NCBI RefSeq assembly: GCF_003248505.1
Contig: NZ_QFOA01000005.1
Coordinates: forward strand, 1-64,000
Length of the DNA stretch: 64,000 nucleotides
Origin: Sphingobium sp.
Lineage (GTDB): Bacteria > Pseudomonadota > Alphaproteobacteria > Sphingomonadales > Sphingomonadaceae
Reading direction: 5' to 3'
Shown: piece after piece, positions 32,950 to 41,651 of the stretch
How the letters are laid out: each line of letters starts with the position of its first letter
How positions within the stretch are numbered: position 1 is the first letter of the stretch
Position numbers and translations under genes: made by a program
Notes under the pieces: generated by a model
Database searches by the model: none
What the model was told of the DNA's origin: nothing
The model's input: the letters and a program-made list of their open reading frames with translations, nothing else

Positions 32950-33462
32950 ATGTTCGCCCGGCCCAACAGCCAGCATAGTCAGATCGCTTATGTCACAAAC
33001 GATCTCGACGCGGCGATGGCAGCGCTCAAGGATGCCTATGGCACGCCGGGATTCTTCGAACTGTCCAATATCCAACCCGGAGAAGATCCCACCGGCAAGC
33101 CAGTCCTTAAGGTCGCGCTGGCGGTGGTGGGCGGCGTCGAGGTCGAATTGATCGAACCGGTAGGCGACACGGCCCCCCTGTTTAGCGATTGCCTGCCCAG
33201 CGGCGATGGCCTGGCCATTTGTTTTCATCATGTCGCGACGCGTATAGACGGGCCGATCGCCCATTGGGACGCCCATGTCGCTTCGCTCGATCTGACGCGC
33301 CACCCTGTCGTATTCGAAGGTGGTGTGGGAGACATGCTGCGCTATATCTATACCGACGAGCGCGCGACTGTGGGCCATTATGTCGAGCATGTCTGGATGT
33401 CAGCGGACCTTCTAGCGCAGATGCGCACCGTCGTTCCCACCTATCCGCCAGTGAAGGGCTGA
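32950..33462 (+). CDS. VOC-superfamily (glyoxalase/dioxygenase fold) protein, 170 aa
   Basis: Paired beta-alpha-beta modules: QIAYVTNDLDAAMAALKDAYGTPGFF at the start and a second half with ICFHHVATRIDGP and YVEHVWM. Candidate metal residues (His in the first strand, His and Glu later) can be seen. Family reactions include isomerisation, epimerisation (methylmalonyl-CoA type) and ring cleavage. CAGGAGAG precedes the ATG. The gene is followed after 4 bp by the phosphatase-like gene. Confidence 0.83.
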   Translation: MFARPNSQHSQIAYVTNDLDAAMAALKDAYGTPGFFELSNIQPGEDPTGKPVLKVALAVVGGVEVELIEPVGDTAPLFSDCLPSGDGLAICFHHVATRIDGPIAHWDAHVASLDLTRHPVVFEGGVGDMLRYIYTDERATVGHYVEHVWMSADLLAQMRTVVPTYPPVKG

Positions 33463-33466
33463 CTGC

Positions 33467-34231
33467 ATGACCATCGCTTTATCCCGCCTCAATTTCCGCG
33501 ACATCGGCGGATTGCCGACCGCGGACGGAGGCCAAGTCCGATCCGGCATCCTGTACCGCTCGGAAGGCCCGGCCAGCTTTTTCGACGATCATCATACGGA
33601 ATTGTCGGACCTGGGGTTCCGCTCGGTGGCGGACCTTCGATCCACGGTCGAAAGGGACGCGGCGCCGCATCGCTGGTGCGGGCCGGACTGCCTGATGCTC
33701 GACCTCGACATGAATACCGATCTGCGCGCGCAGGGGGAGGACATGTGGCTGTCGCTGGGACGGGAGCCGACCGCCGCGCGGGCTGTCGAGGTAATGTCGC
33801 ATAATTATGGCCTGATGCCGCAGGCCTTCCTGCCGCATTTGTCGCGGATGGTCGATGCGCTGCTGGCGCAGGACACGCCGATGCTGGTTCACTGCACCGC
33901 GGGCAAGGATCGTACAGGGGTCGTCGTCGCCCTGTTCCTCGACCTGCTTTCCGTGCCCCGCCCCGCAATCATGGAGGACTACCGCAAATCGGATGTGTTC
34001 GGCCAGAATCTGCGCATGTCGGGCCATCTCTCGCGCGATCTGCAAAAGACCTTCGGCTTCGTGCCCCCGGACGACATGGTCGCGATACTGATCGGCGTGC
34101 AGGACGATTTCCTGCTGAGCGCACTCGATGCGATCGCGGCGCGCTGGGGCGGGATCGAAGGCTATTTCGAAGCGGCGGGCATCGATGCCGATCGGCGCGC
34201 GGCGCTCAGGTCGCTGCTTGTCACCGACTAG
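33467..34231 (+). CDS. Tyrosine-phosphatase-like (Y_phosphatase3) protein, 254 aa
   Basis: Begins LSRLNFRDIGGLPTADGGQVRSGILYRSEGP and has the P-loop VHCTAGKDRTGVV (Cys-x5-Arg) with the catalytic Asp likely in an upstream loop; this is the IphP/LipA-like bacterial family. Such enzymes dephosphorylate proteins, phosphoinositides or small phosphates. In this setting, near an APH-type kinase (37.1 kb), a small-molecule role is possible. Closely follows the VOC gene. Confidence 0.87.
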   Translation: MTIALSRLNFRDIGGLPTADGGQVRSGILYRSEGPASFFDDHHTELSDLGFRSVADLRSTVERDAAPHRWCGPDCLMLDLDMNTDLRAQGEDMWLSLGREPTAARAVEVMSHNYGLMPQAFLPHLSRMVDALLAQDTPMLVHCTAGKDRTGVVVALFLDLLSVPRPAIMEDYRKSDVFGQNLRMSGHLSRDLQKTFGFVPPDDMVAILIGVQDDFLLSALDAIAARWGGIEGYFEAAGIDADRRAALRSLLVTD

Positions 34232-34337
34232 GCGGGAAATATGCGCAGGCGGTCCTGCCGCGGTGGCCGGGTTTCTGCTGTCGGGCGGGCAGGCCATTGC
34301 TGGAGTCGTCAACGGAGAAAACATCGTGGAGAATGAG

Positions 34338-34403
34338 ATGAGCGACAAGGGCATTTTCGAGTGGGAAGATTGCTCGACCAGCTTAGGCCGCTGGGCCAGT
34401 TGA
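34338..34403 (+). other. Out-of-frame N-terminus or leader ORF of the DUF1214 gene
   Basis: ATG 34338 has a good GGAGA site and encodes MSDKGIFEWEDCSTSLGRWAS, ending at TGA 34401-34403, which overlaps an in-frame ATG (34403) of the DUF1214 frame (TGATG). The text FEWED followed by the other frame's LLDQLRPLGQL reads like a normal family start, so a one-base deletion near 34371 is the likelier explanation. A translated leader that re-initiates is the alternative. Confidence 0.5.
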
Positions 34404-35530
34404 TGCGCGATCGCATTCCCGAAAGGCTGCGCAGCGACCCGCACGTCATGCAGGAATCGATGCGGCTGCTGCTGTCGGGCGTGTTGCGGACCACTAACGA
34501 CGCGATCATGCATGACCGCAGCCATCCTATCTTCGTGCCCGAACTCAACATCTGCCAGAATATCTTTCAGCCCAATGCGGACACCATTTACAAGGCGGCG
34601 CTGATCGAAAAGGGCGGAACCTATCGCATCCGCGGCGACCGTGGCACGACGCGGATGATGATCCTGGCGCAACTCGGCCCGGACACGTTGCGGACCGGCC
34701 AGCATCATCCCGCACAGGACGCCAATGATTTCGACGATCTGCATATCGGCGCCGACGGGACGTTCGACGTCATCCTTTCGCCGACCCGGCCCGCCGGCCA
34801 TGAAGGCGACTGGTGGGAACTGAAGCCCGCCACCGAAAAGCTGATGGTTCGGATCGTCGCCTGCGACTGGGGCGTGGAGCGCGAGCCGCGCTTCGGCATC
34901 GTGCGCCTAGACGCCGATCATGCGGCCAAGGGGCGCCCCACGCTGGAGCAACTGGCGCACCGTTTTGCCGAAATTCCCGCCACTGCGGCGGTTTGCGCGC
35001 TGGCCTTTCCCGACAAGGTGCAAAAGCTGCGCGACGAAGGTCTGATCAATACGCTCAAAGTTGTCGATTTCTCGCAGATGACCGGTCTCGCCCGGCAATC
35101 CTATTATGAAGGCGCCTATGAACTGGCCGATGACGAAGCGTTGATCACCGAAGTCCAGATACCCAAGGAGGTCGGCTACTGGTCGCTGATCCTGACCAAC
35201 GAACTGTATGAAACGACCGACTGGTATCATAACCAGTCCAGCCTCAATGCATCGCAGGCCGTGCTCGATGGCGACGGCTATTTCCGCGCGGTCATTTCGG
35301 CCCGCGATCCGGGTGTGCACAACTGGCTTGACACATCGGGCTATGCCAGCGGCGCGGTGCAGGGACGCTGGTTTAACACCGACGAGCGGCCGACGCCGAC
35401 GATGAAGAAGGTCAAGCTGGCCGACGTGCGCAACCATCTGCCCGCCGACACCGTGCTGGTGACGCCCGACGCGCGCGCGCAGGCGATCCGCGAACGCACG
35501 CTGCGGGCGCATACGCGGATTATCTGGTGA
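34361..35530 (+). CDS. DUF1214-type protein, N-terminus frameshifted, 389 aa
   Basis: Contains NICQNIFQPNADTIYKAALIEKGGTYRIRGDRGT and a C-terminal half with YWSLILTNELYETTDWYHNQSSLN and HNWLDTSGY, the pattern of DUF1254/DUF1214 proteins, whose function is unknown but which often neighbour sulfotransferase and SDR genes. GTG 34361 is the first codon of the open frame but has no good ribosome site; the true start is probably ATG 34338 in another frame (see separate entry) or ATG 34403 by coupling. It has a distant paralogue at 40.4 kb (shared NWLDTSG / NWIDTTG). Confidence 0.75.
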   Translation: MGRLLDQLRPLGQLMRDRIPERLRSDPHVMQESMRLLLSGVLRTTNDAIMHDRSHPIFVPELNICQNIFQPNADTIYKAALIEKGGTYRIRGDRGTTRMMILAQLGPDTLRTGQHHPAQDANDFDDLHIGADGTFDVILSPTRPAGHEGDWWELKPATEKLMVRIVACDWGVEREPRFGIVRLDADHAAKGRPTLEQLAHRFAEIPATAAVCALAFPDKVQKLRDEGLINTLKVVDFSQMTGLARQSYYEGAYELADDEALITEVQIPKEVGYWSLILTNELYETTDWYHNQSSLNASQAVLDGDGYFRAVISARDPGVHNWLDTSGYASGAVQGRWFNTDERPTPTMKKVKLADVRNHLPADTVLVTPDARAQAIRERTLRAHTRIIW

Positions 35531-35541
35531 TGGAGGTGGCA

Positions 35542-35997
35542 ATGAGCGACGAACTGACCAAGCTGATCAACTATGAGGCGATCCGCAATGTGAAGGCGCG
35601 CTATTGCCGCTTTCTCGATACCAAGGATTGGGACGGTTTTATGGCGCTGTTCACGCCCGATGCGGTGATGGATGTCGAGGAGGATACCGGCAACCCCCCG
35701 ATAAGCGGGCACGCCGCCATATTGGAGCAGGTGCGCTCCGCCGTGATCGACGCACGGACGGCGCATCAGATCCACTCGACGGAAATCGATCTGCGCGGCG
35801 ATGAAGCGGACATGATCACGGCGATGCAGGACCGGGTGGTCTGGTCGCCGGGCAAATGCCCGATCCCCGGCGGCGAGTCGATCACCGGTTTTGGCCATTA
35901 TACCGAACATTATGTGCGCCAAGGTGGCGAGTGGAAAATCTCTGCGCTTAAGCTCACGCGTCTCTATGTCGAGGTGCACCCCAACCCTGTCCTTTGA
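35542..35997 (+). CDS. SnoaL-like protein, 151 aa
   Basis: NTF2-like fold of the SnoaL_4 type: IRNVKARYCRFLDTKDWDGFMALFTPDAVMDV, HAAILEQVRSAV, HYVRQGGEWKISALKLTRLYVEV. Arg/Tyr and Asp positions match the scytalone-dehydratase-like group. ATG 35542 follows TGGAGG. Its last codons overlap operator candidate F. Function in the pathway unknown; dehydration or isomerisation of a hydroxylated ring would fit. Confidence 0.85.
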   Translation: MSDELTKLINYEAIRNVKARYCRFLDTKDWDGFMALFTPDAVMDVEEDTGNPPISGHAAILEQVRSAVIDARTAHQIHSTEIDLRGDEADMITAMQDRVVWSPGKCPIPGGESITGFGHYTEHYVRQGGEWKISALKLTRLYVEVHPNPVL

Positions 35998-36001
35998 CAG
36001 G
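35986..36001. promoter_or_regulatory. Operator candidate F: CCTGTC-CTTT-GACAGG
   Basis: Perfect dyad with a 4-base spacer, overlapping the stop of the SnoaL-like gene and 58 bp upstream of the LLM gene start at 36059. It suggests an internal promoter for the LLM-kinase part. Confidence 0.55.
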
Positions 36002-36058
36002 TTGCCAACGATCATCCCACCGGCAATGCAGCCGCAGATATTTTGAGAGGACGTGGGA

Positions 36059-37141
36059 ATGACGGAAGCTGTGGAACCCGGCGCACAGGCACTGTTCGAT
36101 AAATTCGGCACCTATATCCTGCCTGGCCGAGTGAGCGATCCGCGGCGCGGCATCGAAGAGGCGCAGGAGGCGGAACGCATCGGCCTTGGCTGCGTCTGGA
36201 TTTCCGAGCGCTATGCGCTGAAGGAACCGGCGGTGCTGGCGGGCGCCGTGGCGGAGGCCACATCGAAGATTCGCATCACCGGCACCATGTATGCGACGAT
36301 GCGCCATCCGCTGGTCACTGCCAGCGTCGCCGACATGATGCAGGCGATGAGCGGGGACCGGTTCCGCCTGATGTTCGCGCGGGCAGTCCCCGCCTATATG
36401 AAGATGCTCGGTTCGCCGCCCATCACCATGGAACGGCTGGCCGATCTGATCTCGATCTGTCGGCGTCTCTGGGCGGGCGAAAAGGTCGATTATGAAGGCG
36501 TGCTGGGCAAATTCCCCGCCATCAGCCTGACCGACCGCCATGGCGGCACGCCGCCGCCGATCATTTTCACCGCGATTGGCCCCAAGAGCTTGGAATTTGC
36601 GGGCGAGCATTGCGACGGCGTGCTGTTGCATCCCTTCGTATCGGCGCAGGGGGTGAAGAACAGCACGAAGATCGTCCGCGATGCCGCCGAAAAGGCAGGC
36701 CGCGATCCCATGTCGGTGCGCATCTATCACAATATCATCGTCGCGCCGGACCTGCCCAAGGATGAAGAGGAAGCCGTAGTCGGCGGTCGCGCCATCACCT
36801 ATTTCGAATTGCCCGGCTTTGGCGACCTGATCGTCGACATCAATGGCTGGGACAAGAAGGTGCTGGAGGAAATCCGCGCCCATCCCAAGATCGCGAGCCT
36901 GAACGGCAAGCCGGCGGATCAGGCCTATACCCGGCAGGAACTGGTCGATGTCAGCCGCATCATTCCGCAGCAGTGGCTGGATGAAGGCGCTGCGGTGGGC
37001 ACCGCGGCCCAATGCGCCGACCAGCTCATGGCCTTTCTGGATGCCGGTGCCGATGAAATTCTGCTCCACGGCTCCTCGCCCAAGGACATGGGGCCGCTCA
37101 CCACCGAACTGAAGCGCGCATTGGCGGCGAAGGGGCTGTAA
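36059..37141 (+). CDS. LLM-class (F420-type) oxidoreductase, 360 aa
   Basis: Luciferase-like protein: YILPGRVSDPRRGIEEAQEAERIGLGCVWISER, ITGTMYATMRHPLVTASVADMM, SGDRFRLMFARA, and IIFTAIGPKSLEFAGEHCDGVLLHP. These features fit the F420-dependent mycobacterial type. Start ATG 36059 with a GAGAGGA site; the frame also allows GTG 36053. It ends 2 bp before the APH-type gene, so the two are coupled. It is the fourth LLM gene of the window. Confidence 0.88.
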   Translation: MTEAVEPGAQALFDKFGTYILPGRVSDPRRGIEEAQEAERIGLGCVWISERYALKEPAVLAGAVAEATSKIRITGTMYATMRHPLVTASVADMMQAMSGDRFRLMFARAVPAYMKMLGSPPITMERLADLISICRRLWAGEKVDYEGVLGKFPAISLTDRHGGTPPPIIFTAIGPKSLEFAGEHCDGVLLHPFVSAQGVKNSTKIVRDAAEKAGRDPMSVRIYHNIIVAPDLPKDEEEAVVGGRAITYFELPGFGDLIVDINGWDKKVLEEIRAHPKIASLNGKPADQAYTRQELVDVSRIIPQQWLDEGAAVGTAAQCADQLMAFLDAGADEILLHGSSPKDMGPLTTELKRALAAKGL

Positions 37142-37143
37142 TC

Positions 37144-38274
37144 ATGGAACTGCTGACCCCTGAACGGATCACCGGCCCGCTGCAGGACTGGCTGGCGGGC
37201 GAGAAGCCCGAATGGCGCGACATTAAAGTCCGTCCGCTCGATGTGACGCTGGGCGCGGGATTTTCCGCCGACATTTTTTTCGTCGATGTCGATTATGTCG
37301 ATCCGGCAGGCCCGCAGAGCCAGACGCTCGTCGTCCGCCGTCAGCCGATGGACCTGGAAGTCGTGTTCGGCAGCAGCCTTGCGCTGCAGGGCAAGATGAT
37401 GGCAGCGCTCGACGCGCGGGGCGATTTGCCGGTGCCGTCATGGATCGGCATGCATCTCGACCCCGATATTCTCGGCCTGCCGTTCCTGGTGATGGGCAAG
37501 GTGGAAGGGGAATGCGCCAAGCAGAAACCCAACTATAATGTCGAAGGCTGGCTGGTCGAGATGACCCCGGCTCAGCGTGGGCAAAGCTTCACCAACGCCA
37601 TTAACGCCTTTGCCAGCCTCGCGAAGATCGACTGGCGCGACGGCTTTGAATTTCTTGCCCAGCCGGAAAACGGTCAACCGGGCCTCGATCAATATGTTGG
37701 CGCGTTAGAAGCATGGCACAAGGCGGCCGGACGGGGCCGGGCCATGCCGATCGTCGACACAGCCATGGCCTATGTGCGCGCCAACATGCCCAGCGATGCG
37801 GGCGTGAATGTTCTGTGGGGCGATCCGACCCCGTCGAACGTCATGTTTTCCGCCGATGGGCAAGTGAATGCGCTGATCGACTGGGAACTGGCCGCATTGG
37901 GGCCAGCCGAACTCGACCTCGCCTGGTGGCTCTATTTCGACGATCTGTTCGGTCGCCGCTTCGGCGTCACCCGTCTTGAAGGGTTGCCGAGCAAGGAAGA
38001 GACGATCGCCATCTGGGAAGCGGCAAGCGGTCGCAAGGCAAAACATCTCGACTATTACGATATCGTCGCCGCGCTTCGGATGGCGCTGGTCGTGGTGGGC
38101 GCCTTCGACCGGCAGGTCGGCATCGGCAATATCCCGGCAACCAACAAATCGCTGAACGACAATTTCATGACCCTGTATCTGGCCGAAAAGCTGGGGCTGC
38201 CGATTCCTGAGTTCGGACCCGATTTCGTCGCCTTCATGAAAAATCTGACGCCTGTGGAGGATAAGGCCGCCTGA
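37144..38274 (+). CDS. APH-type phosphotransferase family protein, 376 aa
   Basis: Kinase-like fold: LGAGFSADIFFVDVDYV, VVRRQP (possible ATP-lysine replacement), LWGDPTPSNVMF (catalytic loop, with Trp in place of the usual His) and ALIDWELAALGPAELDLAWW (metal-binding Asp). Similar proteins form the N-terminal kinase domain of human ACAD10/11, which phosphorylates 4-hydroxyacyl-CoA. A hydroxy-acyl or alcohol kinase is therefore possible here. It follows the LLM gene by 2 bp. Antibiotic resistance is unlikely given the setting. Confidence 0.87.
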   Translation: MELLTPERITGPLQDWLAGEKPEWRDIKVRPLDVTLGAGFSADIFFVDVDYVDPAGPQSQTLVVRRQPMDLEVVFGSSLALQGKMMAALDARGDLPVPSWIGMHLDPDILGLPFLVMGKVEGECAKQKPNYNVEGWLVEMTPAQRGQSFTNAINAFASLAKIDWRDGFEFLAQPENGQPGLDQYVGALEAWHKAAGRGRAMPIVDTAMAYVRANMPSDAGVNVLWGDPTPSNVMFSADGQVNALIDWELAALGPAELDLAWWLYFDDLFGRRFGVTRLEGLPSKEETIAIWEAASGRKAKHLDYYDIVAALRMALVVVGAFDRQVGIGNIPATNKSLNDNFMTLYLAEKLGLPIPEFGPDFVAFMKNLTPVEDKAA

Positions 38275-38368
38275 AACTGCTTTTCTGCGGGCAGATGCCA
38301 ATGTCTGCTTGACCGATGCCTCTCCTCATAAATATACGGTGTGGAATAATATGATGGAGAGGTGAGTC

Positions 38369-38401
38369 ATGCGGCAGCTACCGTTGGAAGCGTGTCTATG
38401 A
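38369..38401 (+). other. 10-codon leader ORF before sulfotransferase 2
   Basis: ATG 38369 sits 6 bp after GGAGAGG and encodes MRQLPLEACL followed by TGA at 38399-38401. That TGA overlaps the sulfotransferase ATG (38398-38400) as ATGA. The good ribosome site thus serves the leader, and the enzyme would be made by coupled re-initiation. Confidence 0.45.
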
Positions 38402-39585
38402 ACGGCGCCGTTGCAGAACGTGCGCCGCTTTCCGCAGAGGCGCTGATTGCGGAGGCGCGCGCCGCGACGGGACTGTCGGACTTCGGGCCTGACCGTTCCT
38501 TCATGACCGGTTTCCACAGGTTGGTCGGCGCGGTCGAGGCGATGGACCCGCCCAGCCAGTTGCGCGAGACGGCCCATCACAAGATCGTCGGGTTGCTCTC
38601 GACGCGGTTGCGCTTCGCCGAGGACGAACGGCGGTATCCGGATATCGTCGCGCAGGATGTGGGTGATCCATTGATCGTCTGCGGCCTGCCACGCACCGGG
38701 ACGACCATCACCTATGATCTGCTCTGCCTGGATCCTGCGGCCCGGGCGCCGCGCGAATGGGAATGGTATGTTCCCTGGCCGGCGCCGGAACAGGAAAGCT
38801 TCGACAGCGATCCGCGTATCGCGCAGGTGCAGGCCATCTATGAGAATTGGCTGAAGCATGCGCCGCAACTGGCCGACATTCAGCGGATGGACTGCACCCA
38901 GCCGGGCGAATGCAATCATGGCATGATGCTCCATTTCGCCAGCACCAATTTCCCGGCTGAACTGGGCGTGCCCGCCTTTGCCCAATGGTTGCAGCAGGTG
39001 GTGCCGGAAGGACAATATCGCACCCACAAGCGCATGCTCCAGCAATTCCAGTGGAAAGGCCCCAAGGGCCGCTGGACGCTCAAATCGCCGCAGCACCTGA
39101 TGGATCTTCCGGGATTGGTGGAGGCCTATCCCGGCGCAATGCTGGTGTGGACGCACCGGGACCCTGTGCTGACACTCTCTTCCCTGTCCAGCATGATCGC
39201 CGGTTTCCTGGCGGCGGTGGGCGGAGCCGACGACTTAAAGGCCATTGGCCGGTCGGTGGTCGATACCTGGTGCGCGGGGCTGGCGCGGGCGACGCTGGCG
39301 CGAGCAAGCAATCCGGCAATCGAGGGCCGCATTATCGACCTTGCTCATCGCAATATTGTCGCAGACCCGATGGCGGCGATCGAGCGTATCTATGACCGCT
39401 TCGGCTTGCGCTTCACCGGCCCGCACCGGGACCGCATCGCCGATTTCCTGACGAACAATCCCGCCGCCAGCCGTCTTGGCAAGCACAGGCACAGCCCGGA
39501 CCAGTTCGGCATCGATCCGGGCGAAGTCCATGAACGGCTTGCTGACTATTATGCGAGCTATGGCCATTTGTTCGATCGCGCCTGA
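38398..39585 (+). CDS. PAPS-dependent sulfotransferase-family protein, 395 aa
   Basis: Same family as the 29.7-kb gene: N-terminal LIAEARAATGLSDFGPD, phosphosulfate loop CGLPRTGTTITYDLL, and LKSPQHLMDLPGLVEAYPGAMLVWTHRDPVLTL. ATG 38398 is selected; GTG 38362 in frame would add 12 residues but overlaps the SD of the leader ORF. It opens a block with an SDR, DUF1214 and VOC gene that overlap each other. Acceptor unknown. Confidence 0.87.
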   Translation: MNGAVAERAPLSAEALIAEARAATGLSDFGPDRSFMTGFHRLVGAVEAMDPPSQLRETAHHKIVGLLSTRLRFAEDERRYPDIVAQDVGDPLIVCGLPRTGTTITYDLLCLDPAARAPREWEWYVPWPAPEQESFDSDPRIAQVQAIYENWLKHAPQLADIQRMDCTQPGECNHGMMLHFASTNFPAELGVPAFAQWLQQVVPEGQYRTHKRMLQQFQWKGPKGRWTLKSPQHLMDLPGLVEAYPGAMLVWTHRDPVLTLSSLSSMIAGFLAAVGGADDLKAIGRSVVDTWCAGLARATLARASNPAIEGRIIDLAHRNIVADPMAAIERIYDRFGLRFTGPHRDRIADFLTNNPAASRLGKHRHSPDQFGIDPGEVHERLADYYASYGHLFDRA

Positions 39586-39609
39586 CCCTGAACCTACGGA
39601 GTATCCCGC

Positions 39610-40386
39610 ATGAGCATACTCGACCGTTTTCGTCTTGACGGACGCACTGCCATCTTGACCGGCGTGGGGCCGGGGGTAGGCGAACATGTCGCCAAGGCCT
39701 ATGCCGAACTGGGCGCCAATGTCGCCCTCTCCGCACGCTCGCAGGACCGGCTCGACCGGATCGCGGCAGAAATCAACGCTGCCGATGGCGGCCGAGCGAT
39801 CGCCATCGCCGCCGACGCGGGAGAAAAGGCCGATCTCGAAAAGCTGGTGGCGGGCGCGCGCGCCGCTTTCGGCCCCATCCATATCCTGTTCAACAATGCA
39901 GCCGCTGGCGTGGTCTATGCCGCTGACGGCGGGCTATGGGCGAATACGGACGAGGTCTGGAAGACGGCGATGGACGTCAATGTCATGGCGACCTGGCGTC
40001 TGACCGAACTGACGGAAGCCGACATGAAGGCGCATGGCAAGGGCAGCATCATTTCGGTCCAGAGCTGCGGCGGCTTCACGCCGATCCCGCCCGCCGTCGC
40101 CTATGGCGTGTCGAAGGCGGCGCTGCTGTTCCTGGTGCGCGAACTGGCCAAGACGCAGGCGCCCCACACCCGGGTCAATTGCCTGTGCGTCGGATCGATG
40201 AGCCCGGACGGTCAGGAAGCGGCCATCCACAAGGGGCTGGGGCTTGCCGAACGCAACGCGATCAAGCGGTTCGGCGCAGCGGACGAGGCGGTCGGCGCGG
40301 CCATATTGCTGGCGGGTGACGGCTCCAGCTACACGACCGGCAGCACCATCTTCACCGAAGGCGGCCGGGTGGGGACGATTTCATGA
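39610..40386 (+). CDS. Short-chain dehydrogenase/reductase (SDR), 258 aa
   Basis: GVGPGVGEHVAKAY replaces the classic TGxxxGxG loop with the same Gly spacing; NNAA, then the active-site region SVQSCGGF (Ser) and YGVSKAALLF (Tyr-x3-Lys) are present. SARSQDRL after beta-2 suggests NADP(H). A GGAG site is 9 bp before the ATG. The stop overlaps the start of the DUF1214-type gene (ATGA). Confidence 0.88.
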   Translation: MSILDRFRLDGRTAILTGVGPGVGEHVAKAYAELGANVALSARSQDRLDRIAAEINAADGGRAIAIAADAGEKADLEKLVAGARAAFGPIHILFNNAAAGVVYAADGGLWANTDEVWKTAMDVNVMATWRLTELTEADMKAHGKGSIISVQSCGGFTPIPPAVAYGVSKAALLFLVRELAKTQAPHTRVNCLCVGSMSPDGQEAAIHKGLGLAERNAIKRFGAADEAVGAAILLAGDGSSYTTGSTIFTEGGRVGTIS

Positions 40387-41651
40387 CCGACAACCCGCTT
40401 TGGACCGATGACCAGGCGGCAGCGGAAAAGCTGGCGCTTCGCCTCATTGAACGGGCTGACGTCCGCGCTGCGCGCGAAGACGCGCGTCGCATGCTGCTCG
40501 CCGACCCGCTCGCCGCCACGCTCGATGGCCGCCTGGGACTTGACCGTGCGCTGGATCAGTGGGTGCTTGGCCTTGCCATGCGCGAAGCCAATGGCGATCC
40601 CTCCGATCCCAGGGTCGTATGGAACATCAGCAATGCGCCGCGACGCTGGTTCGGTCATGTCTACGCTGGTGCGGCGGTGGCGATCGACAATCCCGACAAT
40701 TTCAATCGCGAAATTCCGATCGATGGCGATGGCCAATATGCCGTCGATATCCGCTTTGCCGCAGATCCGCCACAATTCAGCATCGTGGCGGAGGTCGAAC
40801 CGGCGCATCATGCCGGTCTTGGCCGCAATCTGGGTGCGTTGACGCTCCAGCAGCTTGCACCCTTTTGCGATGCCGATGGCCGGGTGACGGTGACCGTCGG
40901 CCCGCAGGACGGCGGTGCGACCCATTTGCGGACGGAGCCGGGCGCACGGATACAGGTCTATACTCGCGACAGTCAGCGCGACTGGCGGCAGGTGCCTGCT
41001 GAAGTCCGCGTGCGCCGTCTCGATCCGCCCGCCAAGTTGCGCCCGCGCGACGAGGAAGAGGTCGCCCGGACCATGATCGTCGACCTGCCGGCCTGGGTGG
41101 CCTTCTGGTCTAGTTTCAAGAATGATTTTCTGGGCCACCCTGAACCCAACCGACTGATCGGACCCAATGGCCGCGAAGGGGGCTGGGGCTATCTGGCGGG
41201 CGGGCGGTTCGATCTGGGGGAAGGGCAGGGGCTGCTCGTGACCATCGATCCGGCGGGCAGCTATTATACCGGCATCCAGATTGCCGACCCGTGGACGATC
41301 TCGCCCGATCCGATGCTGCGCATGGTCAGCCTCAACAGCGCCCAGGTCGCGCCCTCGCCCAACGGAACGATCAGCTATGTGGTGGCGGGTGTCGATCCGG
41401 GTATCGCCAATTGGATCGACACCACGGGTCTGGAGGAAGGCTGGGTGTTGCTGCGCTGGCAGGGCGTGCCTGACGGAGCGGACCCGGCTCGCTTCATTCG
41501 CGATGTAAGGCTCGTCGACCTGGCTGCCATCGACCGCGAGGTGGACGCGGGCGTCCCCCGGGTCGGCCTGGCTGCGCGTGGACAGCAATTGCGCGATCGC
41601 GCATGCCAGCATGGCCTGCGCACCCACGCCTCCACCTGGGGAGACCGGTAA
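40383..41651 (+). CDS. DUF1214-type protein, 422 aa
   Basis: Distant relative of the 34.4-kb protein: YYTGIQIADPWTISPDPMLRMVSLNSAQ and GIANWIDTTGLEEGWVLLRWQG in the C-terminal half. No signal peptide is seen, so it is probably cytoplasmic. Function of the family is unknown. It overlaps the preceding SDR (4 bp) and the following VOC gene (TAATG), so the three are made together. Confidence 0.78.
   Translation: MTDNPLWTDDQAAAEKLALRLIERADVRAAREDARRMLLADPLAATLDGRLGLDRALDQWVLGLAMREANGDPSDPRVVWNISNAPRRWFGHVYAGAAVAIDNPDNFNREIPIDGDGQYAVDIRFAADPPQFSIVAEVEPAHHAGLGRNLGALTLQQLAPFCDADGRVTVTVGPQDGGATHLRTEPGARIQVYTRDSQRDWRQVPAEVRVRRLDPPAKLRPRDEEEVARTMIVDLPAWVAFWSSFKNDFLGHPEPNRLIGPNGREGGWGYLAGGRFDLGEGQGLLVTIDPAGSYYTGIQIADPWTISPDPMLRMVSLNSAQVAPSPNGTISYVVAGVDPGIANWIDTTGLEEGWVLLRWQGVPDGADPARFIRDVRLVDLAAIDREVDAGVPRVGLAARGQQLRDRACQHGLRTHASTWGDR

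Noticed and set aside
37144..38274. Aminoglycoside resistance kinase
   Set aside because: Fold is APH-like, but the position in an LLM/SDR operon and similarity to ACAD10/11-type kinases make a metabolic role likelier.
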